NCBI RefSeq assembly: GCF_003945545.1
Contig: NZ_CP029617.1
Location: 558,001 to 622,000 of the forward strand
Length of the DNA stretch: 64,000 nucleotides
Source: Streptomyces sp. WAC 01529
GTDB lineage: Bacteria; Actinomycetota; Actinomycetes; Streptomycetales; Streptomycetaceae
Direction: 5' to 3'
Positions 45,785 to 54,826 of the stretch are shown piece after piece. Position 1 is the first letter of the stretch, and every line of letters begins with the position of its first letter. Both the position numbers and the translations under genes were made by a program. The notes under the pieces were generated by a model. That model searched no databases, was not told the origin of the DNA, and saw only the letters and a list, made by a program, of their open reading frames with translations.

Positions 45785-46920
45785 GGCCGCGGCCCTGTTG
45801 TGTCGCCGAGCCCGGCCAGCACCCGGTCGGCCCGGATCCGCCAGGTGTGCCGGTCGTGGAGCTGCCGTCTTGCCTCGCCGCCCAGGGTGGCGCGCAGGTG
45901 CGCATCACCGACGAGCCTCTTGACCGCGGCCGCCCAGGCTTCGGCGGAGTCCGGCGGGCAGAGCAGGCAGTTGACTCCGTCGGTCAGGATCTCCCGGAGT
46001 ACCGGCAGATCCGAGGCGATGACGGCCTTGCCGTAGGACATGTACTCGAACAGCTTCATCGGCGATACCCAACGGCTGATCTCGCCCACGCCTCCGGCAC
46101 AGTACGTCCGGCGCTGGTAAGGCGCCAGGGCGATGTCGAACGCACGCTGGTAGGGCGCCAGCTCGGCAGGCGGCAGATGCCCGTGGAAGTAGACGTTGGG
46201 GCGTGTGCAGCGGCTCTGCCAGTGGGCGCGGTCGGCCGCGGTGCCGCCGACGAGGTGGAAGTCGGCCTCGGGTACGCGGGCGGCGAGTTCGAGAATGACG
46301 TCGGTGCCACGCCCCGGGTACAGATGACCGACGTAGCCGATCTTCGGTGCCTCCGGGCGGCCCGGCAGGTCCGCCACCGGCCCGTCGGCCGGAGCGGGGT
46401 CGGCACAGTCATGAGCCGTCACCAGATCCGCCCACCGCGACGAGTCGAGCTCCGGAAAGACGCGACGGTAGTCGTCGGCGAGCGCCTGTGAGACGAAAAC
46501 CACGCGTCGCAGGTTCCTTCTGCGGAACAGGACGCCTTCGATCCTCCGGACGATCCGTCGCGGCCACATCAGATGCGTCTCGTACACCAGAGGGGTCTGG
46601 CCCGACGAGACGAGCAGGGCGCGCAGGTCTCGTCCGTACAGCAGATCGGGGGTGCCTCGTCGGCGGAGGTCGGCGCGGATCCGCCAGGCACGGATCCATA
46701 CGCCGAGCCCCCGCAGGCCGGGCTGAGCGATGCTCCGCACCTCGAATCGGTTGCGGGTGCCGTAGTAGCGGTGCACGTCGCCGGCGGGCACGGTCCCCGG
46801 CAGCGCGTAGAGGACGACCTCGTGCCCCGCGTCGGTGAAGGCATCGCACATCCGCATGACGTGGACGCCGTTCGCGTAGACGGAGGGGATGCTGCCGGAG
46901 TGCAGGTAGGCGATCCGCAT
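45781..46920 (-). CDS. Family 4-like glycosyltransferase
   Basis: The product is 379 residues from the ATG at 46920 (GGAGG upstream). GT-B fold: N-terminal MRIAYLHSGSIPSVYANGVH, hinge, then IGYVGHLYPGRGTDVILELA, FHLVGGTAADR and the donor-site loop SPMKLFEYMSYGKAVIASDL. It is the first gene of the minus-strand operon and divergent from the peptide gene. It should move an activated sugar onto an acceptor, most simply the peptide product. Confidence 0.9.
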   Translation of the reverse strand: MRIAYLHSGSIPSVYANGVHVMRMCDAFTDAGHEVVLYALPGTVPAGDVHRYYGTRNRFEVRSIAQPGLRGLGVWIRAWRIRADLRRRGTPDLLYGRDLRALLVSSGQTPLVYETHLMWPRRIVRRIEGVLFRRRNLRRVVFVSQALADDYRRVFPELDSSRWADLVTAHDCADPAPADGPVADLPGRPEAPKIGYVGHLYPGRGTDVILELAARVPEADFHLVGGTAADRAHWQSRCTRPNVYFHGHLPPAELAPYQRAFDIALAPYQRRTYCAGGVGEISRWVSPMKLFEYMSYGKAVIASDLPVLREILTDGVNCLLCPPDSAEAWAAAVKRLVGDAHLRATLGGEARRQLHDRHTWRIRADRVLAGLGDTTGPRP

Positions 46921-47300
46921 GACTGGATGGGCCTCCGAGATGCCGGTGAGGGACACCCATGCTCCGCAGCGGGGCGTCGGGGCACAATGCCCGCCACCGG
47001 GCGGCCGTGGCACACAGGGGCGCACGGCAGCGCACGGGCGGGCCCGGCCTCACCCTTGCCAGCCAGATTTGACGGGCCGACAGAGCCCATGGCGCCCCAC
47101 ACGTCACACGCGCATCGACAAGGGCCGGTCACCGGAACGCCGTTCGCCTGTTCCATGCCGTGGCGGGCAGGCCGGAGCACGGAAACCCGGACCTGTCCGG
47201 TTCCCGCACCGGCCTGTCTCCCCCGATGGTGTGCCGTCCTGGTGTGCGGTACTTCTGATCGGGGCGTCACCCGACGCTTCCACCGGGCCCGCGAGCAGCC
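46921..47300. promoter_or_regulatory. Divergent promoter region of the RiPP locus
   Basis: These 380 bases separate the glycosyltransferase start from the peptide gene. Both operons must start here. Long frames across it are shadows; I see no convincing operator. Confidence 0.4.
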
Positions 47301-47393
47301 ATGGAGGACATCGTGGAGAACGAGGACATCGAGCAGGTCACCGAGGAACTCCCCGAGTACGCGCTCATGATCGACATTCCGGACCAGGACTGA
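47301..47393 (+). CDS. Candidate RiPP precursor peptide (30 aa)
   Basis: A 30-codon frame, ATG at 47301 to TGA at 47391-47393, is bounded upstream by an in-frame stop at 47256-47258 with no other start between. The peptide begins MEDIVENEDIEQVTEELPEY and ends ALMIDIPDQD: 14 of 30 residues are Asp, Glu, Asn or Gln, net strongly negative, with no Cys, Ser, Lys or Arg and one Thr. It is followed by HExxH, YcaO, methyltransferase and oxygenase genes, the position of a RiPP precursor. The ribosome site is weak. Identification rests on context, size and leader-like acidity. Confidence 0.6.
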   Translation: MEDIVENEDIEQVTEELPEYALMIDIPDQD

Positions 47394-47564
47394 GCGGTCC
47401 GGACAGGTCGCACCCCGCCCGTTGTGCCGGTGCTCCTGTCGGCGAGGTTCGTTCCGTCGGAGCCACGGCAGTCCGGCGGAGGACGGGCCTTGCCGGACAT
47501 AGCACCGGCCCCTCCCCCGTCGAGTTCCTTGCCCCGGAGAGAGTGAACGCGTGGAGGTGAGCAG

Positions 47565-48467
47565 TTGCTGCGAGTAGCACCCGACACGCGCGAGGCGGTG
47601 CGCGATGAGGGAGCGGTCCATCGAGTGGTCTGTTCCGTCCTGACGGCGGCGGGACTCCCCGCGCCGCCGCAGGCGCATCCCGCCGTGGTGGCCGCCGCGT
47701 TCGCCCTTCGGACGGAGCCAGGACTCGCTCCTTCGGCGATCTTGCGCAGCGTGCGTGGCGCCGAGGCCCGCGAGAGCCTGGCGCCCGCGGAGCCGTCCCC
47801 CCACCTCGTCCGATCGGTGACCCGCGCACTGTCCGCACTGCCAGACGGAGCCGACGCCTCCGAGGGCTCCCGGGTGACGTCCTGGCAGCGATCGGACCGG
47901 GCCGTGCTTGACGAGAGCGTCGCGCGGCTGGCGGCCACCTGGCCGCTGATGCTGAGCGAACTGCGCATCGGTGTCGCGCAAGTGGCTCTCTTGGAGGGCC
48001 CGGCGATCGACGGCTTCACCGACTTCACGACTCATGGCGCCATCTACGTCAACCGGTCGCGGCTGCGCACCAGTCCTCGCGGGCTGCCCGGTCCGGTGCG
48101 GTGCGCGGAGGCACTGGTGCACGAAGGCACCCACACCCGCTGCAACGCCGCCCAGCTGACGGCTCCGTTCCTCACCCCGGCAGCGGACTCCGCACATCCC
48201 CTGCGCACCCCCCTGCGCGCCGATCCCCGGCCTGTGGCGGGGCTGTTCCAGCAAATGGTCGTCCTGGCCCGGAGCAGCGCGCTCTACGCGCTGCTTCTCG
48301 GCGGCGACACCACGGCCGCGGACGCGCTGGACGCCCGCCGGGCCCTGCTGGTGAAGAGGGCGCGGCAGGCGATCGACACCCTGCGGGACCGTACCTCGCT
48401 GCTCACCGGACACGGGCTAAGCGTGCTGGAGGAGTGTTCCGCCTTGCTGAGGACCATCGCCGACTGA
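47565..48467 (+). CDS. HExxH-motif peptide modification protein
   Basis: The product is 300 residues starting at TTG 47565 (GTGGAGGTG, seven bases before). The motif HEGTH lies at residues 186-190 (EALVHEGTHTRCN), with an N-terminal helical region and FTDFTTHGAIYVNRSRL just before it. This matches the putative metal-dependent HEXXH-motif proteins found in peptide-modification clusters. Some members of this wider group have been reported to hydroxylate residues rather than act as proteases. Its role here, peptidase or modifying enzyme, is open. It sits directly after the peptide gene. Confidence 0.75.
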   Translation: MLRVAPDTREAVRDEGAVHRVVCSVLTAAGLPAPPQAHPAVVAAAFALRTEPGLAPSAILRSVRGAEARESLAPAEPSPHLVRSVTRALSALPDGADASEGSRVTSWQRSDRAVLDESVARLAATWPLMLSELRIGVAQVALLEGPAIDGFTDFTTHGAIYVNRSRLRTSPRGLPGPVRCAEALVHEGTHTRCNAAQLTAPFLTPAADSAHPLRTPLRADPRPVAGLFQQMVVLARSSALYALLLGGDTTAADALDARRALLVKRARQAIDTLRDRTSLLTGHGLSVLEECSALLRTIAD

Positions 48468-48490
48468 CCCGACACCCCGGAGCCACGCCG

Positions 48491-49660
48491 ATGCCACAGC
48501 CCGCAGCTCCCTCCTCACCGACCGCGTGGGAACCTCAGGTCTTCGTACCGTTCCCCGTCGAACCCGCGGTGTTCTTCGGGCGGGTCGCGGCCCGCAGCGC
48601 GCTGTTCGCCGCCACGGACAGCGCCGGGGGCGACCACGTCCTGATCGGCAGCGCTTCGGGGGCACACCCCGAGGACGTCGCCGTACGGGCCCGCGGCGAG
48701 CTGCTGGAGCGCCTGGGCAACGTGCTGGCGGCCCGCGCCGCCGAGGAGGCCTGCACTCTCCTCGCCGATCACGCCGAGCTGGTCCGTCGAGGCGCTCCCG
48801 CCCTGGACCCCGCGCCCTGGTCCGGGCCGGACACCCGAAGCGTGCGCCAGCTGTGGGTCACCGGGCACTCCCTGCTCTCCGGTTCGGAAGTACTGGTTCC
48901 GGCAGGTCTGGCCTACCTGCAGCACCGTCCGCCCGCGGGTTGCGCGGCGCCCGACCGGGCCGGCTCCACGGGCCTCGCGGCCCACCCCGACCCGGGCACC
49001 GCCGTCGAGCATGCCGCCTGGGAGACACTCGAACGCGATCTGCTCCGCCGGAGCTGGCAGGATCCGGCACGGCATCCGCCCCGCCACCGGCCCGTGCACG
49101 ACGAACTGCCCCTCCCCCTACGTCGCGTATGCGAGCACCTCGGACTGCGGGCGACCGCCTTCACCCTGCCCGCGCCCGGCTTCCACGCCGTCGCGATCTG
49201 TCTGCACACGCCCGAGCACACCGAGCAGACCTTCGGTGCTCGTTGCGGCCCTTCAGGGCAGGAGGCGGAGCTGATCGCCCGCGCGGCCCACGAGGCGCTC
49301 ATGGTCCGCTGGAGCATGAGCACGTCGGCGGCCCGACGGGTCCGTGGGCGGTCCTTACCCGGCAACGGGCCGGTCTCCGCGGTCGAGCACGCGGTGTGGA
49401 CGTATCTCGGCTGCCAGGACGCGATGGCGCGTTGGCTGCCGCACACCACGGCGGACCGGTGCCCGACCGGGCAGGGGCCGGTGGACCCTGTGCGCCTGCT
49501 CTCCGAGCACACCGGCCAGGACGTGATCGCGGTCGACACGACCCCCGCCGCGTTCGCCGCCTCCGGTACGGCCGTCGTCCGGCTGATCGCCCCCGGCGCC
49601 CTGCCGCTGCCGTCCGCCTCTCCCATCGGCTCGCGTATTCCGCCGCACCCCTTCGGCTGA
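48491..49660 (+). CDS. YcaO-family protein
   Basis: The product is 389 residues, ATG 48491, GGAG eight bases ahead. Features: EDVAVRARGELLERLGNVLA (the first Glu-rich ATP/Mg element), GSTGLAAHPDPGTAVEHAAW followed by ETLERD (the typical S-x-GLA...E-x-x-ERD YcaO segment), and a Pro-rich C-terminus IPPHPFG like that of azoline-forming YcaOs. YcaO enzymes activate a peptide amide with ATP to form azolines, thioamides or amidines. No E1-like or ocin-ThiF partner and no TfuA is seen nearby. Confidence 0.82.
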   Translation: MPQPAAPSSPTAWEPQVFVPFPVEPAVFFGRVAARSALFAATDSAGGDHVLIGSASGAHPEDVAVRARGELLERLGNVLAARAAEEACTLLADHAELVRRGAPALDPAPWSGPDTRSVRQLWVTGHSLLSGSEVLVPAGLAYLQHRPPAGCAAPDRAGSTGLAAHPDPGTAVEHAAWETLERDLLRRSWQDPARHPPRHRPVHDELPLPLRRVCEHLGLRATAFTLPAPGFHAVAICLHTPEHTEQTFGARCGPSGQEAELIARAAHEALMVRWSMSTSAARRVRGRSLPGNGPVSAVEHAVWTYLGCQDAMARWLPHTTADRCPTGQGPVDPVRLLSEHTGQDVIAVDTTPAAFAASGTAVVRLIAPGALPLPSASPIGSRIPPHPFG

Positions 49661-49680
49661 ACCACTCACAGAGGAGCAGC

Positions 49681-50421
49681 ATGCCCCCGAGTCCCGATTA
49701 CGCGGACCTGGCCGACCACTACGACGACTGGTTCACCCCGCCGACGGCCACCACCGACGCGACGGTGTCCCTGCTCGACCGGCTGGCGGCGACCGCACCG
49801 GAAGGTCCCATGCTCGAACTGGGCATCGGCACAGGGCGGATAGCCCTTCCGCTCGCGGCGCTCGGGCACGACCTCCACGGCATCGATGCCGCGAAGGCCA
49901 TGGTCGAACAACTCCGCGCCAAGACCGGGGGAACCGAAATCGCCATCAGCATCGGCGACTTCTCCGATGTGGACCACGACGGCCGGTTCGGGATGATCTA
50001 CGTGGTCAACGGCACGTTCTCCGAGCTGACCTCCCAGGAAGCGCAGATCCACTGCCTGGCCCGGGCCGCGGCGCGGTTGCTCCCGGGCGGGCTCTTTGTC
50101 CTGGACGCGCATCTTCCGGAGGTCCTGGCCGTCGGAGCCGGGGCTGATGCCCAGCCCGTCCGGGCGGCCGGCGGCGACGCGGTCACTCGTATCCGCCGGA
50201 TCCACCCGGCGACCCAGCGCTACACCTCCGACTACAAGGTCGTCCACGACGGCGAGGTTCGGCACATCCGGGTGGCCTTCCGCTACGCCTCTGTCGGTGA
50301 ACTCGACCTGATGGCCGCCATGGCCGGCCTGCGACTGCGCCAACGGTTCGGCGGCTGGTCCGGGGGCCCGTTCACCGACAGCAGCAACTACCACGTCAGC
50401 GTGTACGAGCTGCCGGCATGA
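49681..50421 (+). CDS. Class I SAM-dependent methyltransferase (RiPP locus, 1)
   Basis: The product is 246 residues, ATG 49681 behind GAGGAG. Motif I MLELGIGTGRIALPLAALGH is followed by LHGIDAAKAMVEQL and FGMIYVVNGTFSELTSQEAQ. Dimethylating or N/O-methylating activity cannot be separated by sequence. It lies 20 bases after the YcaO stop, and its stop overlaps the next methyltransferase (ATGA), so it is part of the same transcript. Confidence 0.88.
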   Translation: MPPSPDYADLADHYDDWFTPPTATTDATVSLLDRLAATAPEGPMLELGIGTGRIALPLAALGHDLHGIDAAKAMVEQLRAKTGGTEIAISIGDFSDVDHDGRFGMIYVVNGTFSELTSQEAQIHCLARAAARLLPGGLFVLDAHLPEVLAVGAGADAQPVRAAGGDAVTRIRRIHPATQRYTSDYKVVHDGEVRHIRVAFRYASVGELDLMAAMAGLRLRQRFGGWSGGPFTDSSNYHVSVYELPA

Positions 50422-51278
50422 GCGCGGCCGACTTGCCCCGTGGGGCTCGTGACGCAGAGGCGTACCTGCGCAACAATCGCGAACTGTGGCGCCTGTGGAC
50501 GCCATTGAAGGCCGCGTCGGCCCAGTACGACCTGGCCGGTTTCCGGGTCGGCGGCTCACGCATGCGCGCACTTGAACGTGCTGAGGTCGGCGAGGTGCGC
50601 GGCCGCTCGCTGCTGCACCTGCAGTGCCATGTCGGCATCGACACACTCTCCTGGGCGCGGCTGGGTGCCCGGGTGACCGGTGTCGACTTCGCCGCCGAGG
50701 GCGTGGCGACGGCGCGCTCCCTGGCCGCCGACATCGACCCGTCGGCGGTCTTCGTGGAGGCGGATGTCCTGGCACTGCCCGACCATCTGGACGGCCATTT
50801 CGACATCGTGTACACCTCTCACGGTGTGCTGGGCTGGCTGCCCGATCTGCGCCGCTGGGCCGAGGTCGTCGCCCACTTCGTCGCACCGGGCGGCTTCGTC
50901 TACGTCTTCGAGTCCCATCCCGCGGCCTGGATGCTCGACAACCGCCTCGACACAGCCGAATTACGCCTCCGCTACTCGTATTTCGGTGAACCGGAGCCCC
51001 TTTCCTTCGAGTACCGCAGTCCAACAGCTGTACCGGACCGCGAGGTACCAGGAGTCGAATACGCCTGGGGACACTCACTCGGCGAGATCGTCAGCGCCCT
51101 GGCGTCGGCGGGACTGACCATCGAATTCCTTCACGAATGGCCCTTCGTGGCTTGGCGAATGCTCCCCTGCATGGTGGAGCACGACGACTACTGGTGGCGG
51201 CTGCCGGATGGCCTGCCGTCCATACCCCTGTCCTTCTCTCTCCGTGCTTCCAAGCCACCCGCCCAACAGCGGTTCTGA
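50418..51278 (+). CDS. Class I SAM-dependent methyltransferase (RiPP locus, 2)
   Basis: The product is 286 residues. It starts YLRNNRELWRLWTPLKAASA, a pattern of one actinobacterial methyltransferase family. Motif I follows (LLHLQCHVGIDTLSWARLGA), then VTGVDFAAEGVATARSLAAD, DIVYTSHGVLGWLPDLRRWA and APGGFVYVFESHPAAWMLDN. The substrate is unknown. It is not a close copy of the preceding methyltransferase, so the two probably act at different sites. Confidence 0.88.
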   Translation: MSAADLPRGARDAEAYLRNNRELWRLWTPLKAASAQYDLAGFRVGGSRMRALERAEVGEVRGRSLLHLQCHVGIDTLSWARLGARVTGVDFAAEGVATARSLAADIDPSAVFVEADVLALPDHLDGHFDIVYTSHGVLGWLPDLRRWAEVVAHFVAPGGFVYVFESHPAAWMLDNRLDTAELRLRYSYFGEPEPLSFEYRSPTAVPDREVPGVEYAWGHSLGEIVSALASAGLTIEFLHEWPFVAWRMLPCMVEHDDYWWRLPDGLPSIPLSFSLRASKPPAQQRF

Positions 51279-51294
51279 GACAGGGAGAAGCAGC

Positions 51295-52182
51295 GTGCCC
51301 GCCGTGACGTCACACCGCTCCCTCGACGCACTCGATCTCCGCCACGTCCTCGACGGCCGGATGGTGGTCGTCCGGGACGGTCTCGCACAGCTCACTCCCG
51401 CAGGATCATGGACCCGGGCGGCACTGGCAGCCATCGCCTCCGCCGTCTCGCCGGAGGCCGCCGAGCAGGTGTCGGAGCGAGGGCTGGAGCACATCCACAC
51501 CGTCGCCGACATCGACCAGTTGCGCGCCGTCCGCGACGACCTGGACCGTCGCCTCAGACCCGCCGCACGTCACCTGCTGCTGCGCTTCGCCGACCTGCTC
51601 CCGCCGCAGAGCCGCAAGGTGTACGTCAGCGACCACTTGGGTGTACGGATCATGCCCCCAAGGGCCACTGTCCACGGCCGGGAAGAAGAACTGGGCGGGT
51701 ACACCGGCTTCATGGTCCCGACCGGCGCCCACGTGGACTCGTGGTTCAACACAGCCGTCAATTCCGTCAACCTCTGGATGGCTCTCAGCCGGGTCCGCCG
51801 CGACAACGGCCTGCTCATCTGGCCCGGGGCATATCGGCGCTCGCTGCTCCACGAGGGGGTACGCCTGCTCCCCGACCAAGCGGTCGGCGAACCGGTGGAA
51901 GTCCAGCTCGACCCGGGTGACCTGCTGCTCTTCGCAGGCGACCATCTCCATGCCACTCGTCCCAACAGTGGGCCGGAGACCCGGTGGGTGGTCACCAAGC
52001 GCGTCTGCCTCGGCCCACCCCGCTACCACCCGCGCGCCACCGGCTGGGTGCCGTACCTCGATCCGCGCCTGCTCGGCACACCGCTTCGCCCCCTGGCACC
52101 GCTGCGGTCGGTTCTGACCGCCGGACGCGCCCGCCAACTCGTTCGTCAGACCCGCCGCCGTGTCAGCTCGCGCGGAACTTGA
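51295..52182 (+). CDS. Phytanoyl-CoA dioxygenase-like Fe(II)/2-oxoglutarate oxygenase
   Basis: The product is 295 residues from the GTG at 51295 (GGGAGAAG upstream). Iron ligands are visible as His-x-Asp in GAHVDSWFN and the distal His in FAGDHLHATRPNSGPETR, where the following Arg would bind 2-oxoglutarate. Family members hydroxylate, desaturate or cyclise metabolites. It is the last gene of the peptide operon. An unmodified hydroxylation of a peptide side chain is a natural guess, not shown. Confidence 0.82.
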   Translation: MPAVTSHRSLDALDLRHVLDGRMVVVRDGLAQLTPAGSWTRAALAAIASAVSPEAAEQVSERGLEHIHTVADIDQLRAVRDDLDRRLRPAARHLLLRFADLLPPQSRKVYVSDHLGVRIMPPRATVHGREEELGGYTGFMVPTGAHVDSWFNTAVNSVNLWMALSRVRRDNGLLIWPGAYRRSLLHEGVRLLPDQAVGEPVEVQLDPGDLLLFAGDHLHATRPNSGPETRWVVTKRVCLGPPRYHPRATGWVPYLDPRLLGTPLRPLAPLRSVLTAGRARQLVRQTRRRVSSRGT

Positions 52183-52311
52183 GCATGTGCGGAGTACCAC
52201 TCGGTGCTCCGCACGACTTCCCACTATTGGCCGCTCCCTGCCGCCTGTGCAGTGGCTACCAAGATCCGGACCAGCTCCGGACCCGCCACCGCGTCCCGGT
52301 TCCTCCCATCG

Positions 52312-53227
52312 CTATCCGGGCACCGCGCCCTGACTGACGCGGTCCCACTCCTGCATGGACTGCTCAATCAGCCGGTTGGCCTGCTCCCCGACGCCATCCA
52401 GGAACTTGCCGTAGTACCGGAAGAGGACCTCGATACTCTGGCCCGCGCGGCGAGCGCATTAAGCGGGGTCCACACCGGAGTACAGCCAGAACGAGATCCC
52501 GGCGTGCCGCAGATCGTAGGGCCGCTTGGCCAGCCCGGAGGCGAGTTCCGTGCGGGACAGGACATGCTTCCGTGCCCGCGCCCACGTAATGCCATACGCA
52601 GACGCGTCCACGTAGTTGCCGGCCTGGTTCCGGAACACCCGACCGTCCGGCGCCCCGCCGAACCGATTGATGTGCGCCCGCAGGACGCACACGAACTGCG
52701 GCGGGATAGGCACCGGCCGGGTCGCAGTAGCCGCACGGCGCTCAAGCGAGTGCACCTCGCGCACCGCGCCGTCGTCCCGGGTCCCCCTCCTCGCTGACTG
52801 TCAGAGCGTTCCACCTGAACCCGTTGAGAGGGTTCATCGCGAAGTAACCCTTCTCCACTGCGGTGTTGAGCACTTGGTTGAACGCAGCCCGCTTGCACCG
52901 CGCCGTCTTGGCCGCAGCCGCCTTGCCGTCCAGCTTGTGACACAGGGCGTACAGCACCCCTCGCAGCACATCTGCTTCCTCGAGAGCACTGACGGGCAAA
53001 GAGTTTCGCTTCAGCCACTTCAAGGCCTTCCGCCAGTCCTCGGTCGGCTCTTGGGCCCATGCGTTCTTTTTGAACGCCCACGAGTACAAGGCGCGCGCCG
53101 CAGTACCCGCGGCTCCGGATATGTTGAGCCAGGGTGCGCCAGGGCAGGTGTTTCCCGGTGTGTGGTCCCACCGTTGGTCGAGCTCACCGAGCTGGGCCTT
53201 CGTCGCTGTCGAGCTGTGCCAAACCAA
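52312..53227 (-). pseudogene. Tyrosine integrase remnant, copy B
   Basis: Decayed integrase gene read on the minus strand. The N-terminal part is missing. ALYSWAFKKNAWAQEPTEDW and FNQVLNTAVEKGYFAMNPLN are followed by a one- or two-base frameshift near 52785, then VHSLERRAATATRPVPIPPQ, the catalytic KRPYDLRHAGISFWLYSGVD with the HxxR-type motif, a nonsense TAA at 52459-52461, and finally GQSIEVLFRYYGKFLDGVGE with the tyrosine. It ends at TAG 52312-52314. Three disruptions show it is inactive. It flanks the right side of the accessory region. Confidence 0.88.
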
Positions 53228-53354
53228 TCCGTAGCGGGCTCCTGCATCCCTCCTCCAAGGTCCGATGTCAGAGGCGTGAGGCAGGATGATGGGGAAAAGA
53301 CTGCCCCGGAACCCACCCGGCGCAGGCGAGGGGGTCTCGGGGGGGGAGAGTGGT

Positions 53355-54611
53355 ATGCCGAAAATCCCGAAAGGGCGACGCGTGGGGCAGGCGGCTGTGA
53401 ACGCGCTGCGCGCCCTGCTTGAAGAGCACGATCACATCGTTCAAGAGATATCCGGGCAGAACGACTTCGGTGAGGACCTCTACGTCACCTTTACCGACAA
53501 CGGAGATGTCAGCAGCGACACGATCAAGGTCCAGGTCAAGGGTGGGGAAAGCTGGCGCCGAGGCAACGGTTACTCGGTGCCTGTCGACCACCACGGTGAC
53601 ACCTGGGCAGACGGAAACATCCCTGTCTACTGTGTGGTGTACGACCCGGACACCAAGCGACTGCACTGGGCGAACGCCACCCAACAGCTCCGCCGACTCG
53701 GTCCGCTCAACCCACCACGCTTCGTCGGCGTCAGCCCCAACGCGGTGTTGAACGACACCACCATGGAGTTCTTCGTTGCTCAGGCCCGCCGCTATGTCGG
53801 GCGCTACCGAGGACGACAGGCCGTCCTCACCCACCTGGGCGAGATGTCCGGAGTCGAATTCGACCCGGCGGATCACGTTCTGCACTTTGTCAACGGCGAC
53901 GATGAGGACCTCATCTTCTGGAAACGTCCGGGGGATGCGGTGGCGACGCTGCTGCTCAGCACCCAAGGCTGGGACCCGGTTCTCGTCAGCCTTGAGTCCC
54001 TGATGTCCTCCGAGCTTCCGATGCCGAATGACGGTAGAGGCGGCGGACCCGCCGACCCCGACCTGTGGACCGCCGAGGACCTGGAGCTGAGTCGATCCGA
54101 GACCATGTGGGTAGCCTCATGCTTCATCTCCACCCGGCAAGCGGACGAAGGGCCCGAAGGCGATCTTGTCGGCACCGTCGATTGTGACGGGTGTCCGAGC
54201 TGTACAGGCGAGGAGCACGGGAGGATCGAGGCGGACGTGATCCATGACTACGTCCTTGCCCGAATTCTCGAACGCATCGCAGCCGAGCCCGACTTGATGC
54301 AGCGCTCGATTCTGGCCCTGCGCGAGGACGGCGAGCTCGAACCGGAGATCGTCGCCGAACTGGGCCCTCTTGAATCCGAACCTCGCATCGTCCGCCAGGT
54401 GAACAAGCTGAGCCGGGCGAGGGTGGCAACGATGGACGACATCGAGCCGGAGGCATTCCGGCTGGCCATCCTTTACCTGATCCGCTGCATCTACGTCGGT
54501 GGCCCTTCGCTCCCCCTTGACGAGCAGGTCCGAATAGTCTGGCGCATCCCCGTGCCGGGCTCCACGGCGGCATCCATGGGGATCCAGAACAGGGTTTCGG
54601 CCGCTCGGTGA
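53355..54611 (+). CDS. DUF4365-domain protein (restriction-endonuclease-like fold)
   Basis: The product is 418 residues from the ATG at 53355, behind GGGGGGAGAG; an earlier ATG at 53286 lacks a site. The DUF4365 domain fills the first 170 residues: AVNALRALLEEHDHIVQEIS, QNDFGEDLYVTFTD and the QVKGG strand, where Asp/Glu 37-41 and Gln60-x-Lys62 form a PD-(D/E)xK-like centre. The rest is an uncharacterised region with a CDGCPSCTGEEHG cluster. DUF4365 proteins are often found in bacterial defence islands, and this gene lies beside an integrase remnant. No partner is proven. Confidence 0.8.
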   Translation: MPKIPKGRRVGQAAVNALRALLEEHDHIVQEISGQNDFGEDLYVTFTDNGDVSSDTIKVQVKGGESWRRGNGYSVPVDHHGDTWADGNIPVYCVVYDPDTKRLHWANATQQLRRLGPLNPPRFVGVSPNAVLNDTTMEFFVAQARRYVGRYRGRQAVLTHLGEMSGVEFDPADHVLHFVNGDDEDLIFWKRPGDAVATLLLSTQGWDPVLVSLESLMSSELPMPNDGRGGGPADPDLWTAEDLELSRSETMWVASCFISTRQADEGPEGDLVGTVDCDGCPSCTGEEHGRIEADVIHDYVLARILERIAAEPDLMQRSILALREDGELEPEIVAELGPLESEPRIVRQVNKLSRARVATMDDIEPEAFRLAILYLIRCIYVGGPSLPLDEQVRIVWRIPVPGSTAASMGIQNRVSAAR

Positions 54612-54826
54612 CAAGTCCGAGTCGGGTGAAGCGCGCAGGCGGCCGCAGCACAAGTATCGACTGCCCAGCATCACGACGGCTCAATGCCGGCAGCTTAGCG
54701 ATGGCCGCTGACATCCAGGGCCGGCTCAGGAGGGGATTCCTCCCAGGCTGGCCCTTCGTCGTGTCCGGGGTCGTGTCACGCACGTGCCTCTACAGCCATG
54801 CCTCACCGACCTGACAGACTGCGGCT

